Below the pieces are notes generated by a model, which was not told the origin of the DNA, did not search any database, and saw only the letters and a program-made list of their open reading frames with translations. From NCBI GenBank assembly GCA_003864495.1, contig ML133471.1:902001-966000 (forward strand): 64,000 bases of DNA, in the 5' to 3' direction. Positions 10,406-21,400 of the stretch are shown here, one piece after another. Source of the stretch: Nemopilema nomurai (taxonomy: Eukaryota > Cnidaria > Scyphozoa > Rhizostomeae > Rhizostomatidae). Made by a program: the position numbers and the translations under genes. How positions within the stretch are numbered: position 1 is the first letter of the stretch; every line of letters starts with the position of its first letter.

Positions 10406-13400
10406 CCTAAATTCATTGCTTTTCTTTGAGCCTTTCCACCAATTTATGTACAGTGTTATCCATAACGTTATTGAAATTGAAAGAGAACGTGTCAGGACAT
10501 TGATCGTTGATCATTTCTGACACGCGATCGAGTATTTCCCCGTTAATCCATCTGCATTGAACTAGATCTTTCAGGTTCGCCCCGCTCACCTTAACGTTGG
10601 CCACCTCTTCAATTGCGGCAGTTTCCTGTAAAGCCGTTATCAAATTTCTCGCTACTTCAAGGCCAATTGGAGGTGTCCCTTTCGGCTGCTCAAAATGCCT
10701 AGATATTCGATCGAGCCATCTTCTTTCCTCCAACACCTGGTCTTTTATCGATTTGAATTCAAAGGTGTCTTTGCATTTTTTAATAGCTGGCAAATCATAG
10801 TATTTCGTTCCAATTAAGGCACACCAATTTTGTTGATTGCTTACCTTCTTCCTTAACACACATTCTGCTTCACAAAGAGTGGTAAGTGAAGGAATGGCCT
10901 GAGGGATGTCAACCAACAATGGCGTTTTAGATGTGACGATGAAATAGCCACTTACGTTTACTGATAATATGCTAGGTGGATCGAATAATAATGACTCTTT
11001 CCTAGGTCTAAGCAGCACAGACTTTTCCTGCTCATTCATTGAATCGACTTCGATTGGATCTGCTTCAACGGCTTTTGAATTCTAAAGCACAAAGGATAAT
11101 TGAGTCAGCTTCAAAGGGAACGTGAAAATTTAATAGAAAGGAAACAAGTAGAGCTGAGACCAAAAACGGATGATAAAAACTACCCAAAATAGAAGGCACT
11201 CTTACCTTCCCTGGTAACCCAGATCTACCTCCACCATTAACAAATGTTGATGGCTGTATGTAAAGAAAGAAAAAGTCATTAGTACTATTTAGATGTAACC
11301 AAAGAAAAACCCTTTTACTATAAGAATTGCAAGTAATATCAATGTATGACTTACCTTTGGAAGTTGGTTTGCATTGCTCGACGGGACTGGTTTGGCATCG
11401 GGCTTAGTGGCACGCTTCTATGATGAAAGGAGAGGGATAGATATAACTGGAAAACACCACCAGACTCTGCAGCTTTGGTAAAGAGAGTTGTCAAGTAATA
11501 CCAGTCTAAAGCATAAGATCTATCACAACTACCATCTGTGAATAATGCAATCAACTCTATTGTCTTACCAAATACATGCTGGATAGACATTTCCAACCAA
11601 CTTGAACAGAGTCAAGCAGTATGATGCCCCTTTCCATGTCGATTGGAGGCATCCTTTTCGTGGCCTTGCTGCTCTTACTAAAAATAAAGAAGATTTAATT
11701 TTCATCCTTACCACTTCGATGTTTGAAAGGACAGAAATGATATTGTTAAGTATATTTTATGCTGAATATTTTATTTACTTACAACCTCATCCTGTTTTGG
11801 TTAGGAGGACGATGTTTAGCAGAAAGGGTGTTGCTTTTCTCGTCCAAAACGCTACTCACGGGTACCTTTTGGCGACCTAGGGAGAATTCATCCAATCACA
11901 ACATCTCGGCATTTCAGATTATGACTATTTTGAAAAAAAATCAAGCGTCAAAATCAATTCTCTGCAACATGAATGTCGATGCATCACAATAAATCACAAC
12001 ATAGCACCTACAACAGTATATACCTAGCGAATTGTGGTGTTTCAATTCACGCCAAAGCCAATCTGGACATGTTTGTGCACTTTGGCGGACGCTCTCGTCA
12101 CCAGGGGCATCTGCCTCTATCAGCGACTGGCATACTTTGTTCATTATGCGGGGTACTCCATGGTTAGAGCTAATGTGCAGACTGTCAGCTTTGCTCCACA
12201 AAACACGATCCCATGTAGGAAATAGACTGACCATGTCGATATATTCAACAGCATATTGTCCACACAGCTTCTTTAAGGCCGAGTTATACATACCTCTTCT
12301 GGCATCTATTTCATCCAAGCGCGGTAGAATTGAGATGAAAAATATCTACAAAAAGCAAACGTGGAGATTTTTGTAAGGTACTTTCATATTCCCAGAAACT
12401 TAATGATTTAGAAACTTTACCCACTTTAAGCTAGGCAATATTAATTTATGAAAAATTGGTTTCAAGTTACCCTTATTTTTATTTGCTGAAGTGCCGTGAC
12501 ACTGAAACAGAATGATGTGTCGACAGATCATCGGCTTGGTAACTGAGTTGCTAATTGCTGATTCCTTTGAAATATAAAAAGATGCTCCGGCCATATGGAT
12601 CTAAGTAACAGATTATAATCTAGATGTTATAATGGCATTTTTATACCGATTTCCTTTTGTACACTTTTCTATCGGAAACGTTCTATGTTGATATCACAAC
12701 TCCTTCTAGTTTGCCATTAGATGACTAACAACTAGCCGAGCAAAGAGCCCTAACATAATTGAATTTACAATGTTTGAAGGAAGAGATTCATTCGTTTTCT
12801 ACATTAAAAAGAGCGTTTCCAATCATTAAAAAGGATACAGTCAATAATGTTTCGGAGCATAGGCCCCTGCTGCTTTGGTAATAATACTTTGGTCCTTTAG
12901 CTTACCTTAGGACTACCAAAGCGTGCCCTTGTGCTCTCGACGAGATTAAGAAAACCTTTCTCTGCTCGCTCCATAACCATATGTTGCATCATGTCGTTGG
13001 TGCCAACTAGAAATACAATGCTTTTAGGGCTAGCTGATATCTGGCAGCTCCTAACCTCACAGGCAACATGGTTAAATGTGCCACCCGGGGTGCAGTTAAC
13101 GTACCAGTTGCTTGGGCATTGCACCTCATTTTGCACTATTGGTCGTAGTTGCGAGTCGGAAAACACACAAACCTACAACATAACAAGTTATCGGGAATTC
13201 AAACTCAGTCCTACACTAAGCTGAAATAGATAATGGAAACCAACAAAACTTCAAGTCTAAAACTTGGAAACCATTTTTTCTATGCATTTTGAAAGCATCT
13301 TCTCACGAAATCATCCATTGTTGAAGAGAATACCGACGAATGGAAATAAAACAAGCACTTGAATTTAAAAACAGTCAACATACAGTTTCTTCGGAAAATC

Positions 13401-13626
13401 CATCAGACGGCAAATGGGCCCGGTTTTGCTTGCCACTTGCTCCTAGTTTCCAACGTGCAGCGATACCACGAAGACCCAACCCTCGACGTTCTTGTCCACG
13501 CCATCTCCAATCGTGCTCTGTGCAACCTGACTGAAGCTTTAGATCAGAGTGTACTAGAGTGCATTTGTCTTTAGGGCTAGGGTTTCTTACCTTTATGGTA
13601 ACGCGCTTCGCTCCTTGCCTAACCAT
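9956..13626 (-). CDS. Spliced SGNH-hydrolase / Ulp1 cysteine-protease fusion protein with a frame break
   Basis: Exons read from the minus strand with matching phases: 13591-13626 (ATG at 13626), 12906-13172, 12024-12345, 11783-11876, 11569-11677, 11355-11417, 11206-11253, 10413-11081. Most donors are GTAAGN. The first three exons give an SGNH/GDSL-type fold: FSDSQ (block I, GDS altered to SDS), PGGTFNHV (block II Gly), GTNDM (block III) and DSLHIS (block V Asp/His). Exons 4-7 form a short basic, low-complexity linker. Exon 8 contains the start of a Ulp1 domain (CRWINGEILDRV). Its catalytic core continues at 9956-10405 but one base out of frame. About 535 residues precede the break and ~150 follow it. 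Exon 5 and the exact exon-4 donor (11783 or 11786) are the least certain parts. Likely role: element-encoded deSUMOylating or processing protease joined to an esterase-like domain; function is inferred. Confidence 0.65.
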
Positions 13627-14005
13627 GATAACCGATAAACTGAAGCGAACGAAACAGGACAGAAGCAAAACTGCACACAGGAGGCAACGTATTTCAGATC
13701 AACGTACATCAAGCGTTGAAAGACATTTGATTCCCAAATAGAGTGGCGCTTGGAACAAAACAAACAGGAGTGGTGGGATGGTATCACACATCAATTTTCT
13801 CTCCGCACTACTACATCTGTGATTTGCATCAAACAGCTGTGAAAGTTCTATTATCATTAATAGTCACAAAAAGTCGACTTCCCCTCAGTGGGTAAACAGT
13901 CTCGAAACTTAAGTTCTTTAAGGCAATGTGGAAAGAAAAAGGAAAATTGCTCACATATAGTCCGTTACCTTCGGTTTATAAGAGGATAGATATATTAGGC
14001 TAAAC
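13627..14005. other. Transposon interior 5' of the fusion gene
   Basis: About 380 bp between the first coding exon of the SGNH-Ulp1 gene and the right array. By position it should hold the promoter and 5' UTR of the minus-strand genes. No clear TATA box or other element was identified. Confidence 0.4.
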
Positions 14006-16396
14006 TTATTTCAAAATTCCGCAATTTTCTGGGAGCTTTCTCCATAAAGAGCCACGACATTCTGACCCCTGAAACACGGATTTTCCAAAGGAAAAGCACT
14101 TCCCCAGTTGAACTGTCACCTATATTTTGTGCAGAGAGTATAAGTTTGGAAATTTCACTCAGCGGCCGTCTGCAAAGCTGGTTGGCGCAAGGCCACTCGT
14201 ACGCCAACTGGCACGGCCAACGCGGTCACTCGCCGAAACTTCAACTTGATAAAAAACTTCTTCCTAACCCTAACCAACATGGTTTCATGAATTGGTTGAG
14301 TGACTAGCACCTATCTCCTTCCATTCCAAACAGTTGTTCGTCAAGGAGACTTGATTTGTTGCATTTATTTCAAAATTCCGCTATTTTCTGGGAGCTTTCT
14401 CCATAAAGAGCCACGACATTCTGACCCCTTAAACACGGATTTTCCAAAGAAAAAGCACTTCCCCAGTTGAACTGTCACCTATATTTTGTGCAGAGAGTAT
14501 AAGTTTGGAAATTTCACTCAGCGGCCGTCTGCAAAGCTGGTTGGCGCAAGGCCACTCGTACGCCAACTGGCGCGGCCAACGCGGTCACTCGCCGAAACTT
14601 CAACTTGATAAAAAACTTCTTCCTAACCCTAACCAACATGGTTTCATGAATTGGTTGAGTGACTAGCACCTATCTCCTTCCATTCCAAACAGTTGTTCGT
14701 CAAGGAGACTTGATTTGTTGCATTTATTTCAAAATTCCGCTATTTTCTGGGAGCTTTCTCCATAAAGAGCCACGACATTCTGACCCCTTAAACACGGATT
14801 TTCCGAAGAAAAAGCCCTTCCCCAGTTGAACTGTCACCTATATTTTGTGCAGAGAGTATAAGTTTGGAAATTTCACTCAGCGGCCGTCTGCAAAGCTGGT
14901 TGGCGCAAGGCCACTCGTACGCCAACTGGCGCGGCCAACGCGGTCACTCGCCGAAACTTCAACTTGATAAAAAACTTCTTCCTAACCCTAACCAACATGG
15001 TTTCATGAATTGGTTGAGTGACTAGCACCTATCTCCTTCCATTCCAAACAGTTGTTCGTCAAGGAGACTTGATTTGTTGCATTTATTTCAAAATTCCGCT
15101 ATTTTCTGGGAGCCTTCTCCATAAAGAGCCACGACATTCTGACCCCCTAAACACGGATTTTCCAAAAAAAAGCACTTCCCCAGTTGAACTGTCACCTATA
15201 TTTTGTGCAGAGAGTATAAGTTTGGAAATTTCACTCAGCGGCCGTCTGCAAAGCTGGTTGGCGCAAGGCCACTCGTACGCCAACTGGCGCGGCCAACGCG
15301 GTCACTCGCCGAAACTTCAACTTGATAAAAAACTTCTTCCTAACCCTAACCAACATGGTTTCATGAATTGGTTGAGTGACTAGCACCTATCTCCTTCCAT
15401 TCCAAACAGTTGTTCGTCAAGGAGACTTGATTTGTTGCATTTATTTCAAAATTCCGCTATTTTCTGGGAGCTTTCTCCATAAAGAGCCACGACATTCTGA
15501 CCCCTTAAACACGGATTTTCCGAAGAAAAAGCCCTTCCCCAGTTGAACTGTCACCTATATTTTGTGCAGAGAGTATAAGTTTGGAAATTTCACTCAGCGG
15601 CCGTCTGCAAAGCTGGTTGGCGCAAGGCCACTCGTACGCCAACTGGCGCGGCCAACGCGGTCACTCGCCGAAACTTCAACTTGATAAAAAACTTCTTCCT
15701 AACCCTAACCAACATGGTTTCATGAATTGGTTGAGTGACTAGCACCTATCTCCTTCCATTCCAAACAGTTGTTCGTCAAGGAGACTTGATTTGTTGCATT
15801 TATTTCAAAATTCCGCTATTTTCTGGGAGCTTTCTCCATAAAGAGCCACGACATTCTGACCCCTTAAACACGGATTTTCCAAAGAAAAAGCACTTCCCCA
15901 GTTGAACTGTCACCTATATTTTGTGCAGAGAGTATAAGTTTGGAAATTTCACTCAGCGGCCGTCTGCAAAGCTGGTTGGCGCAAGGCCACTCGTACGCCA
16001 ACTGGCGCGGCCAACGCGGTCACTCGCCGAAACTTCAACTTGATAAAAAACTTCTTCCTAACCCTAACCAACATGGTTTCATGAATTGGTTGAGTGACTA
16101 GCACCTATCTCCTTCCATTCCAAACAGTTGTTCGTCAAGGAGACTTGATTTGTTGCATTTATTTCAAAATTCCGCTATTTTCTGGGAGCTTTCTCCATAA
16201 AGAGCCACGACATTCTGACCCCTAAACACGGATTTTCCAAAGAAAAAGCACTTCCCCAGTTGAACTGTCACCTATATTTTGTGCAGAGAGTATAAGTTTG
16301 GAAATTTCACTCAGCGGCCGTCTGCAAAGCTGGTTGGCGCAAGGCCACTCGTACGCCAACTGCGCGGCCAACGCGGTCACTCACCGAAACTTCAAC
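14006..16396 (-). repeat. Right subterminal tandem array, ~359-bp unit, six full copies plus one partial
   Basis: The landmark CAAAATTCC occurs at 14012, 14371, 14730, 15089, 15447, 15806 and 16165, giving periods of 358-359 bp. The unit is the reverse complement of the left-array unit. Right-arm copies share variants not found in the left arm: CACTCGCCGAAAC instead of CACTCACCGAAAC (except in the outermost copy), GAGCCACGACATT instead of GAGCCATGACATT, and CCTAACCCTAACC instead of CCTAACCGTAACC. Confidence 0.95.
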
Positions 16397-16956
16397 ATGA
16401 AAAAATTTAACTTCTCCCCGCCCACTACACTACATGCTAATATTTTCTGTAGAATCAGTAGTTTGTTTCTTTAGCTTTTTAGGTTTGTAAATTTTACTTG
16501 AAATTAGAGTTTCTTTATCCAAAGAGTTGTGGCCGTTTGACCAGTTTTTGGAGAGCTACCTCAGACATATGACACTGGGGAACTCTTCAGAGATGAAAAC
16601 TCTCTCTTCGTTAGGACAACTCTTTCTCATCCTGAATTTCGCTTCTTTCTCCACTATACGCAAAGGATTTCCCTTGCTTTCGCCATTTCTAGGTCACTTT
16701 TAGTCTTCTGTTTAATTTTAGATGATTTAACGGTTGATTTTGCATGTTTACGAATTTACGGTACACTGTAACTTTTGATTTAATGGGTTGTTTTAACGTT
16801 ATTTGTGCCCAAAATTGACAGAAACACGTAAAATTAGCCATAGCATGGTTATCTTACTCAATTATCGGCATTCGCGGCATAAATAACGAGCTAGAAGGGA
16901 TTCCGCTATTTTCTGGGATTCCGCTATTTTATGGGTCCGCTATTTTCTGGGGCTCC
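16397..16956 (-). repeat. Right unique terminal inverted repeat
   Basis: Inverse complement of 781-1340, ending in three CCGCTATTTT motifs and GGGGCTCC. It is nearly identical to the left arm; a 1-nt indel in an A-run near the inner end is the difference I noticed. Confidence 0.9.
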
Positions 16957-16971
16957 TCACCAACGTACCTC

Positions 16972-16979
16972 GAATAAGT
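16972..16979. repeat. Right 8-bp target-site duplication GAATAAGT
   Basis: Direct copy of 758-765, placed 15 nt outside the conserved inverted-repeat core, mirroring the left side. Confidence 0.75.
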
Positions 16980-16983
16980 TTGC

Positions 16984-17062
16984 TTTTTGTTTTTGTTGTT
17001 GCTGTTGTTGTTGTTGCTGTTGTTGTTGTTTTTGCTGTTGTTGTCATTGCCGTTGTTGTTGT
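16984..17062. repeat. (GTT)n-rich microsatellite
   Basis: Interrupted GTT/GCT triplets lie just outside the right end of the transposon. The threonine-rich minus-strand frame across it is low-complexity only. Confidence 0.85.
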
Positions 17063-18430
17063 ATCATCTAAACTGTTTGCGCCTGTAGAGCCCACAGACC
17101 TAAAAAATGTATGCTCAAAGAAGTACACAAATTCAATATTGATACACCCGCATACGATTTCCCGAGGATTTGGCAACCTTCCAATGTCCCTCTACTTGGT
17201 ATGAATTCGACAATGGCTCGAAAGAGAGATCTGTGATCTTCTATTGTCTAATTAAAAAATAGACTAGATAACTAAAAAAGAATTCTAAACATTAAATATG
17301 TTTGGTGAGTTCAAGATATGCTTAAAACATTTGAATAAGTCGAGTTTTTTTAAAAAGTGTCACAGATTTACATTGCATGAAATTGCACATGTCCTATGCG
17401 AATAGACTAATTCGCGATGGATTAAAATGAGCGGACCATGTCGGCGAAGCAAATGTCAGAGAAAACACGTCAAGCACCAGGGTCGATCTTAAATAATAAG
17501 CAGTTGAAATGGAATTTGGTGGTGTTATCTAAAAAAATTATTCTATTTGCAAGAGAGATTTGATTCATTAAGCCCCATTTTTCTCAAGAAGAAGTTTATA
17601 ATGATGAGCAGAATTAACATTTCATGGTTCAAGAAGCAGATTAAGATCAAAAGTGAGGGAATTTCTATGCTGCAGTTATTGTAGTTTTTGGTAAGCTTTA
17701 AATTCATTTCTGTATACGAATTGTGTTAATACTTGCTTTAAAAGATAGCGATTTCTTGAATCTTTGAAGAAAGGCCAAAGACCAAAACTGAAACATTTGA
17801 AGCCATAACTGAGGGGTTTAGGATAAGATGATCTTGAAAGAAAAGCAGCAAAGAATTTGTAAAATGGCTACCAACTCTTTGCAAAAAGATGAGGGACATA
17901 AGGTTGTTGGTGAAGGATCGCGTCCAACCCTTGTCTTATTTGTCCTGAGTTGCAAAAGTCAGGACATTTTTACACACAACCTAGTGGTGAAATCCCCCAA
18001 CACTCCCTTAAGTGTCCCTTAGTTGGCCCATGATCTAGCAAGCGGGTTTTTTATTTGCTTTTAATCATTTTGGCGATGAAAAATTAATTTACGGCACCGC
18101 TGTTTCGTTACAAAACGTCTCTTTAAGATACCAAAACAATTTGCCCTATTCTTTTGTCAGCAAGTTACTTAAAAACAGACTTATGTATTTTCTGGTTGGA
18201 GGTTTCCAGAAGAAGCAAAGTCTAATTTATGCATGCTTTATTGTTGTGATTTGGAAAGTCTTTTTCAAGAACAATGCGAAGTTACAAAAGTACCTCTGCG
18301 ACGGCGCTTTGTGATTGTTGCTGTTGCTGTAAATATCTTTTCAATAACTGTGTCTTGTGATGAGGACAAAGATGAATAATGGAAGTTATTTAAAGGAACT
18401 GACGAGATAAATAATATAGCTGTTCTCAAG
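17063..18430. other. Intergenic region upstream of RABGEF1
   Basis: About 1.4 kb of AT-rich sequence with no recognisable coding exon. It should contain the promoter and 5' UTR of the plus-strand RABGEF1 gene, but I could not pick out a specific site. Confidence 0.5.
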
Positions 18431-21400
18431 ATGAGTACCTCTACGACAGAAAAGAGAAGGTCAACAAAAAGGCTGAACAATTCAGCTTTGTATTGTAAGT
18501 CCGGGTAAGTTCGCAAAAGCACTAACTTTTCAAAAAATTCTTGGCCAGTCTAGGAACTAGGCTAGAAATTACGATAACGAATTATTCAAATGATCCATTT
18601 TGTGTTGCAGTGCGCTTGATTTCCGTTCAAATGTTTTGTCACCTGAGTTGCTCACCCATTTCCCTACGATAAACACCAAGCGTTTCGTAACTTTGCTCAC
18701 TTTTGAAAACCAAAGCTGTCTCAGATACGGTCACTATAAAGTTGGTGGTATGAACAACTATATAATCCTAGTTTTTTGTATTCTAGAAAGCAAATGGAGA
18801 TCTTGGTACTTTTTAGGTTGTCATAATTGCACCCAATGATTTTTTCAGAACTTATGACTTAATTTAAACTGGTCATTTTTTTTAGATGTGGCTTCTATGG
18901 AAATCCAGCATGGGAAGGCTATTGCTCAAAGTGCTACAAGGAGTTTATGCAAAGAACCCAACACAGAACAACATCGTTAAGTTCCGAAGATTTCCTCACC
19001 AAACCTTTACCAACCCCCCGTACGTCTTTGCGAAACTTCCATCAATAAAATCTTTATTGTTTTTATTAAATGGTCAAGTAACATAAGGATAACATAAGTA
19101 AAGGATATTTCATTTGTAGGAATTTACCAAATGCTTAATTTGCTGATATTGATCTGTGTTATACTGAAATCATATGCTGATGCATAGATAACATGACAAA
19201 AAGTCAGGACAAAGAACAAATTGGCGATTATGGAAGAAGTCTTGACCCTAACATGACAAAATTTTCTGATAGCAATGTTAGATGGCAAAATAAATCAAAT
19301 TAAGAATGCTCTGTTTTTTAGAAGAATATCAAGGTGTTGAAGTTGGACAGCTAAAATTTACAAAATTTGCAGAAAAGAAAAAGGAGCAAAAAGATTCAAA
19401 AAAGTATGCCATGGATTTGATAACTTTTGACTGTCATAACAGTTATCTCAATTGTGGACTTGCATGTGGCTTGAAATTATGTAAAAACTAATATATTGAT
19501 ATAAAGATATGCAGTTTTAATGAATTTTGCATATTTATCATTATTGTATCTTAATCTCAAGAAATGTGGCAAGAACACTTGGGCCTCTGTATTTGCTTCA
19601 AGAGCATGAGCCTTCCTTCCATCATCTACCTCATTGTTAAAATATAAATAGCTCATCAATTAGTTGTTATCAAATGTCAGTCAGTTAGGACCTCCATATT
19701 TTGTAATTGCGCTGCTGATATCCCTGTGGAAGCAGCTAACACATATAAATGTGATTTCTGACACAGGCAGAGACAGTGATAAATGATGATCTCTGGTTGA
19801 TCAGATTAACTGCAAGAATGAACCTCAATTTTTAAAATAGAGTATGCAATTAGTTCTGAGCATTTCAAACCCCCTCCACGATATCTAGGAAGTGGTGGGG
19901 CCAGGAAAATGGCAGCTTCGTGATTTTTGTATTTGTTTTCTAGGGCAAGCGTTAAGAAATTCTTCCAGAAGAGTTCTGTCAGACCCTCATCACCTGGAAG
20001 GTCACCAAGCCCAGGGTTCAAAACACCTATTGTATCAAAGGAAGGTGAGCTGTTTTATAATTTGCAGCACACATCAATAAATCTGGTATTAGGAGTTTAG
20101 AATGTTTTTCTTCTATTAAGTATCATCCAGCTGATTAGAGTTGATACAAAGAAAAAATTAGACAAATAGCTGCATTACTGGAATTCTATTATTTTGCTTT
20201 TCTTTGTATCAAGTGAACAAGTTAAACTGGATAAATATTTTGGTAAATGGTGGGGTCCTTGTCAAAGCCAAAATCACCACTTCAAAACCAGATCAAAATA
20301 GTACAATACATATTCTTTTTAAGCTTTAACCCAAGACTAATCAGAAAGCTGGATTGTCACTTTCTAGTTCCCGGCCATAGTAACTGAATGATTACCAAAT
20401 GAACTAAGGTTTTCATTGCCATTTTCTGTTTTAAAGCAGACTTTAATATGGGTTGATAAATCACTTGGATCATGTCCTTCCCTATACATCAAGTCTTTGT
20501 GTACCATTCAATCATTTGCAAAGATGTTTGCTCTGCTGTAGAAAATAAATTGATGCTCTATTGCATTGTACTATTCAAGCTTATGCTATACTGTTCATTA
20601 CACAGAACCATTTTTGGTTATTTGCATTGAAAGTTGAAATTCATATATGGGATAAAAGTTGTCTTGGAGGATTTTCAGATCCCATTAACACACTGTTTTT
20701 TTACTGCTGCTTAATTTGTTTATGGGAAATTGTTCAAGTTTTGTATGTGTTTACCTTCAAACAGAGCAAGCTAATGCCAAAGCAGAAAGGGCAAGAGCCT
20801 CTAGGGACTTTGTGGAATTTTTAAAGACACTCCGTACTCCTGCAGTGCAAGGTGTTGCAGATAGGTGCAAGAGGTAACCATGGTATCAAAATTTATAAGG
20901 TTAAAAAAAGTTGTATTTAGATAACAAATATGGAAATAGTTCAAGAGGAAAAGCCTGCATAAAGTTTGTAATGATCTTACTTTGTGCCTGAAAGCTATTG
21001 AGTTCTACATGGTGAACATTTCATCAGCAAAGCATTCAAAATACCAAAAAAGTCTAGTTTTGAAATATAGACAGCAATTGGTTGCTACAGTGAGCCATTT
21101 TCGTTGAACCTAAAATTATAAATTTAGCAGCAGCATCACAAGATGGTCGAAAAAGCCAAAGAAATATAGCAATTTAAGAAGTGAACAAGTGCTTTGTGGT
21201 ACAAAACTTCACAATTGCTAGAAAAAGCGGAACTATTTTTCGCATACTTAAAAGTACTTTTTTCGTCCGACACTCCTCAGAGTATGCAAACGTCGGAAGA
21301 TAACCAAAAACTGACCGAATAAATAGCCAGATGCGGATCGAAAACACTAGAGGGTGATAAGCAGAGCGCGTGATTGGTTATAATTGACCAATCTGCGTTA

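Larger units (their letters stand above)
766..16971 (-). mobile_element. 16.2-kb KDZ/Zisupton-like DNA transposon with long arrayed inverted repeats
   Basis: Inverted terminal regions flank a coding interior on the minus strand. The outer ~560 bp of each end (781-1340 and 16397-16956) are nearly identical in inverse orientation; I saw one 1-nt indel in the part compared. Inside them lie tandem arrays of a ~358-bp unit in opposite orientations (1341-4752 and 14006-16396). The interior encodes an SGNH-Ulp1 protein and a large SWIM/SAP/PHD transposase-like ORF. The cysteine-cluster region resembles HMGXB3-type proteins, which are related to KDZ (Kyakuja-Dileera-Zisupton) transposases. The 8-bp flanking duplication is compatible with what I recall for Zisupton elements. 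The near-identity of the ends suggests recent insertion or ongoing homogenisation. The superfamily is inferred from domains; the mobile-element call itself is strong. Confidence 0.85.

Noticed and set aside
10406..10522. A short intron to reconcile exon 8 with the Ulp1 frame
   Set aside because: Only weak donor and acceptor signals give the right phase, and removal would delete part of the Ulp1 fold; every other intron of the gene has strong signals.
16940..17176. Threonine-rich minus-strand frame
   Set aside because: It is produced by the GTT microsatellite next to the transposon end.
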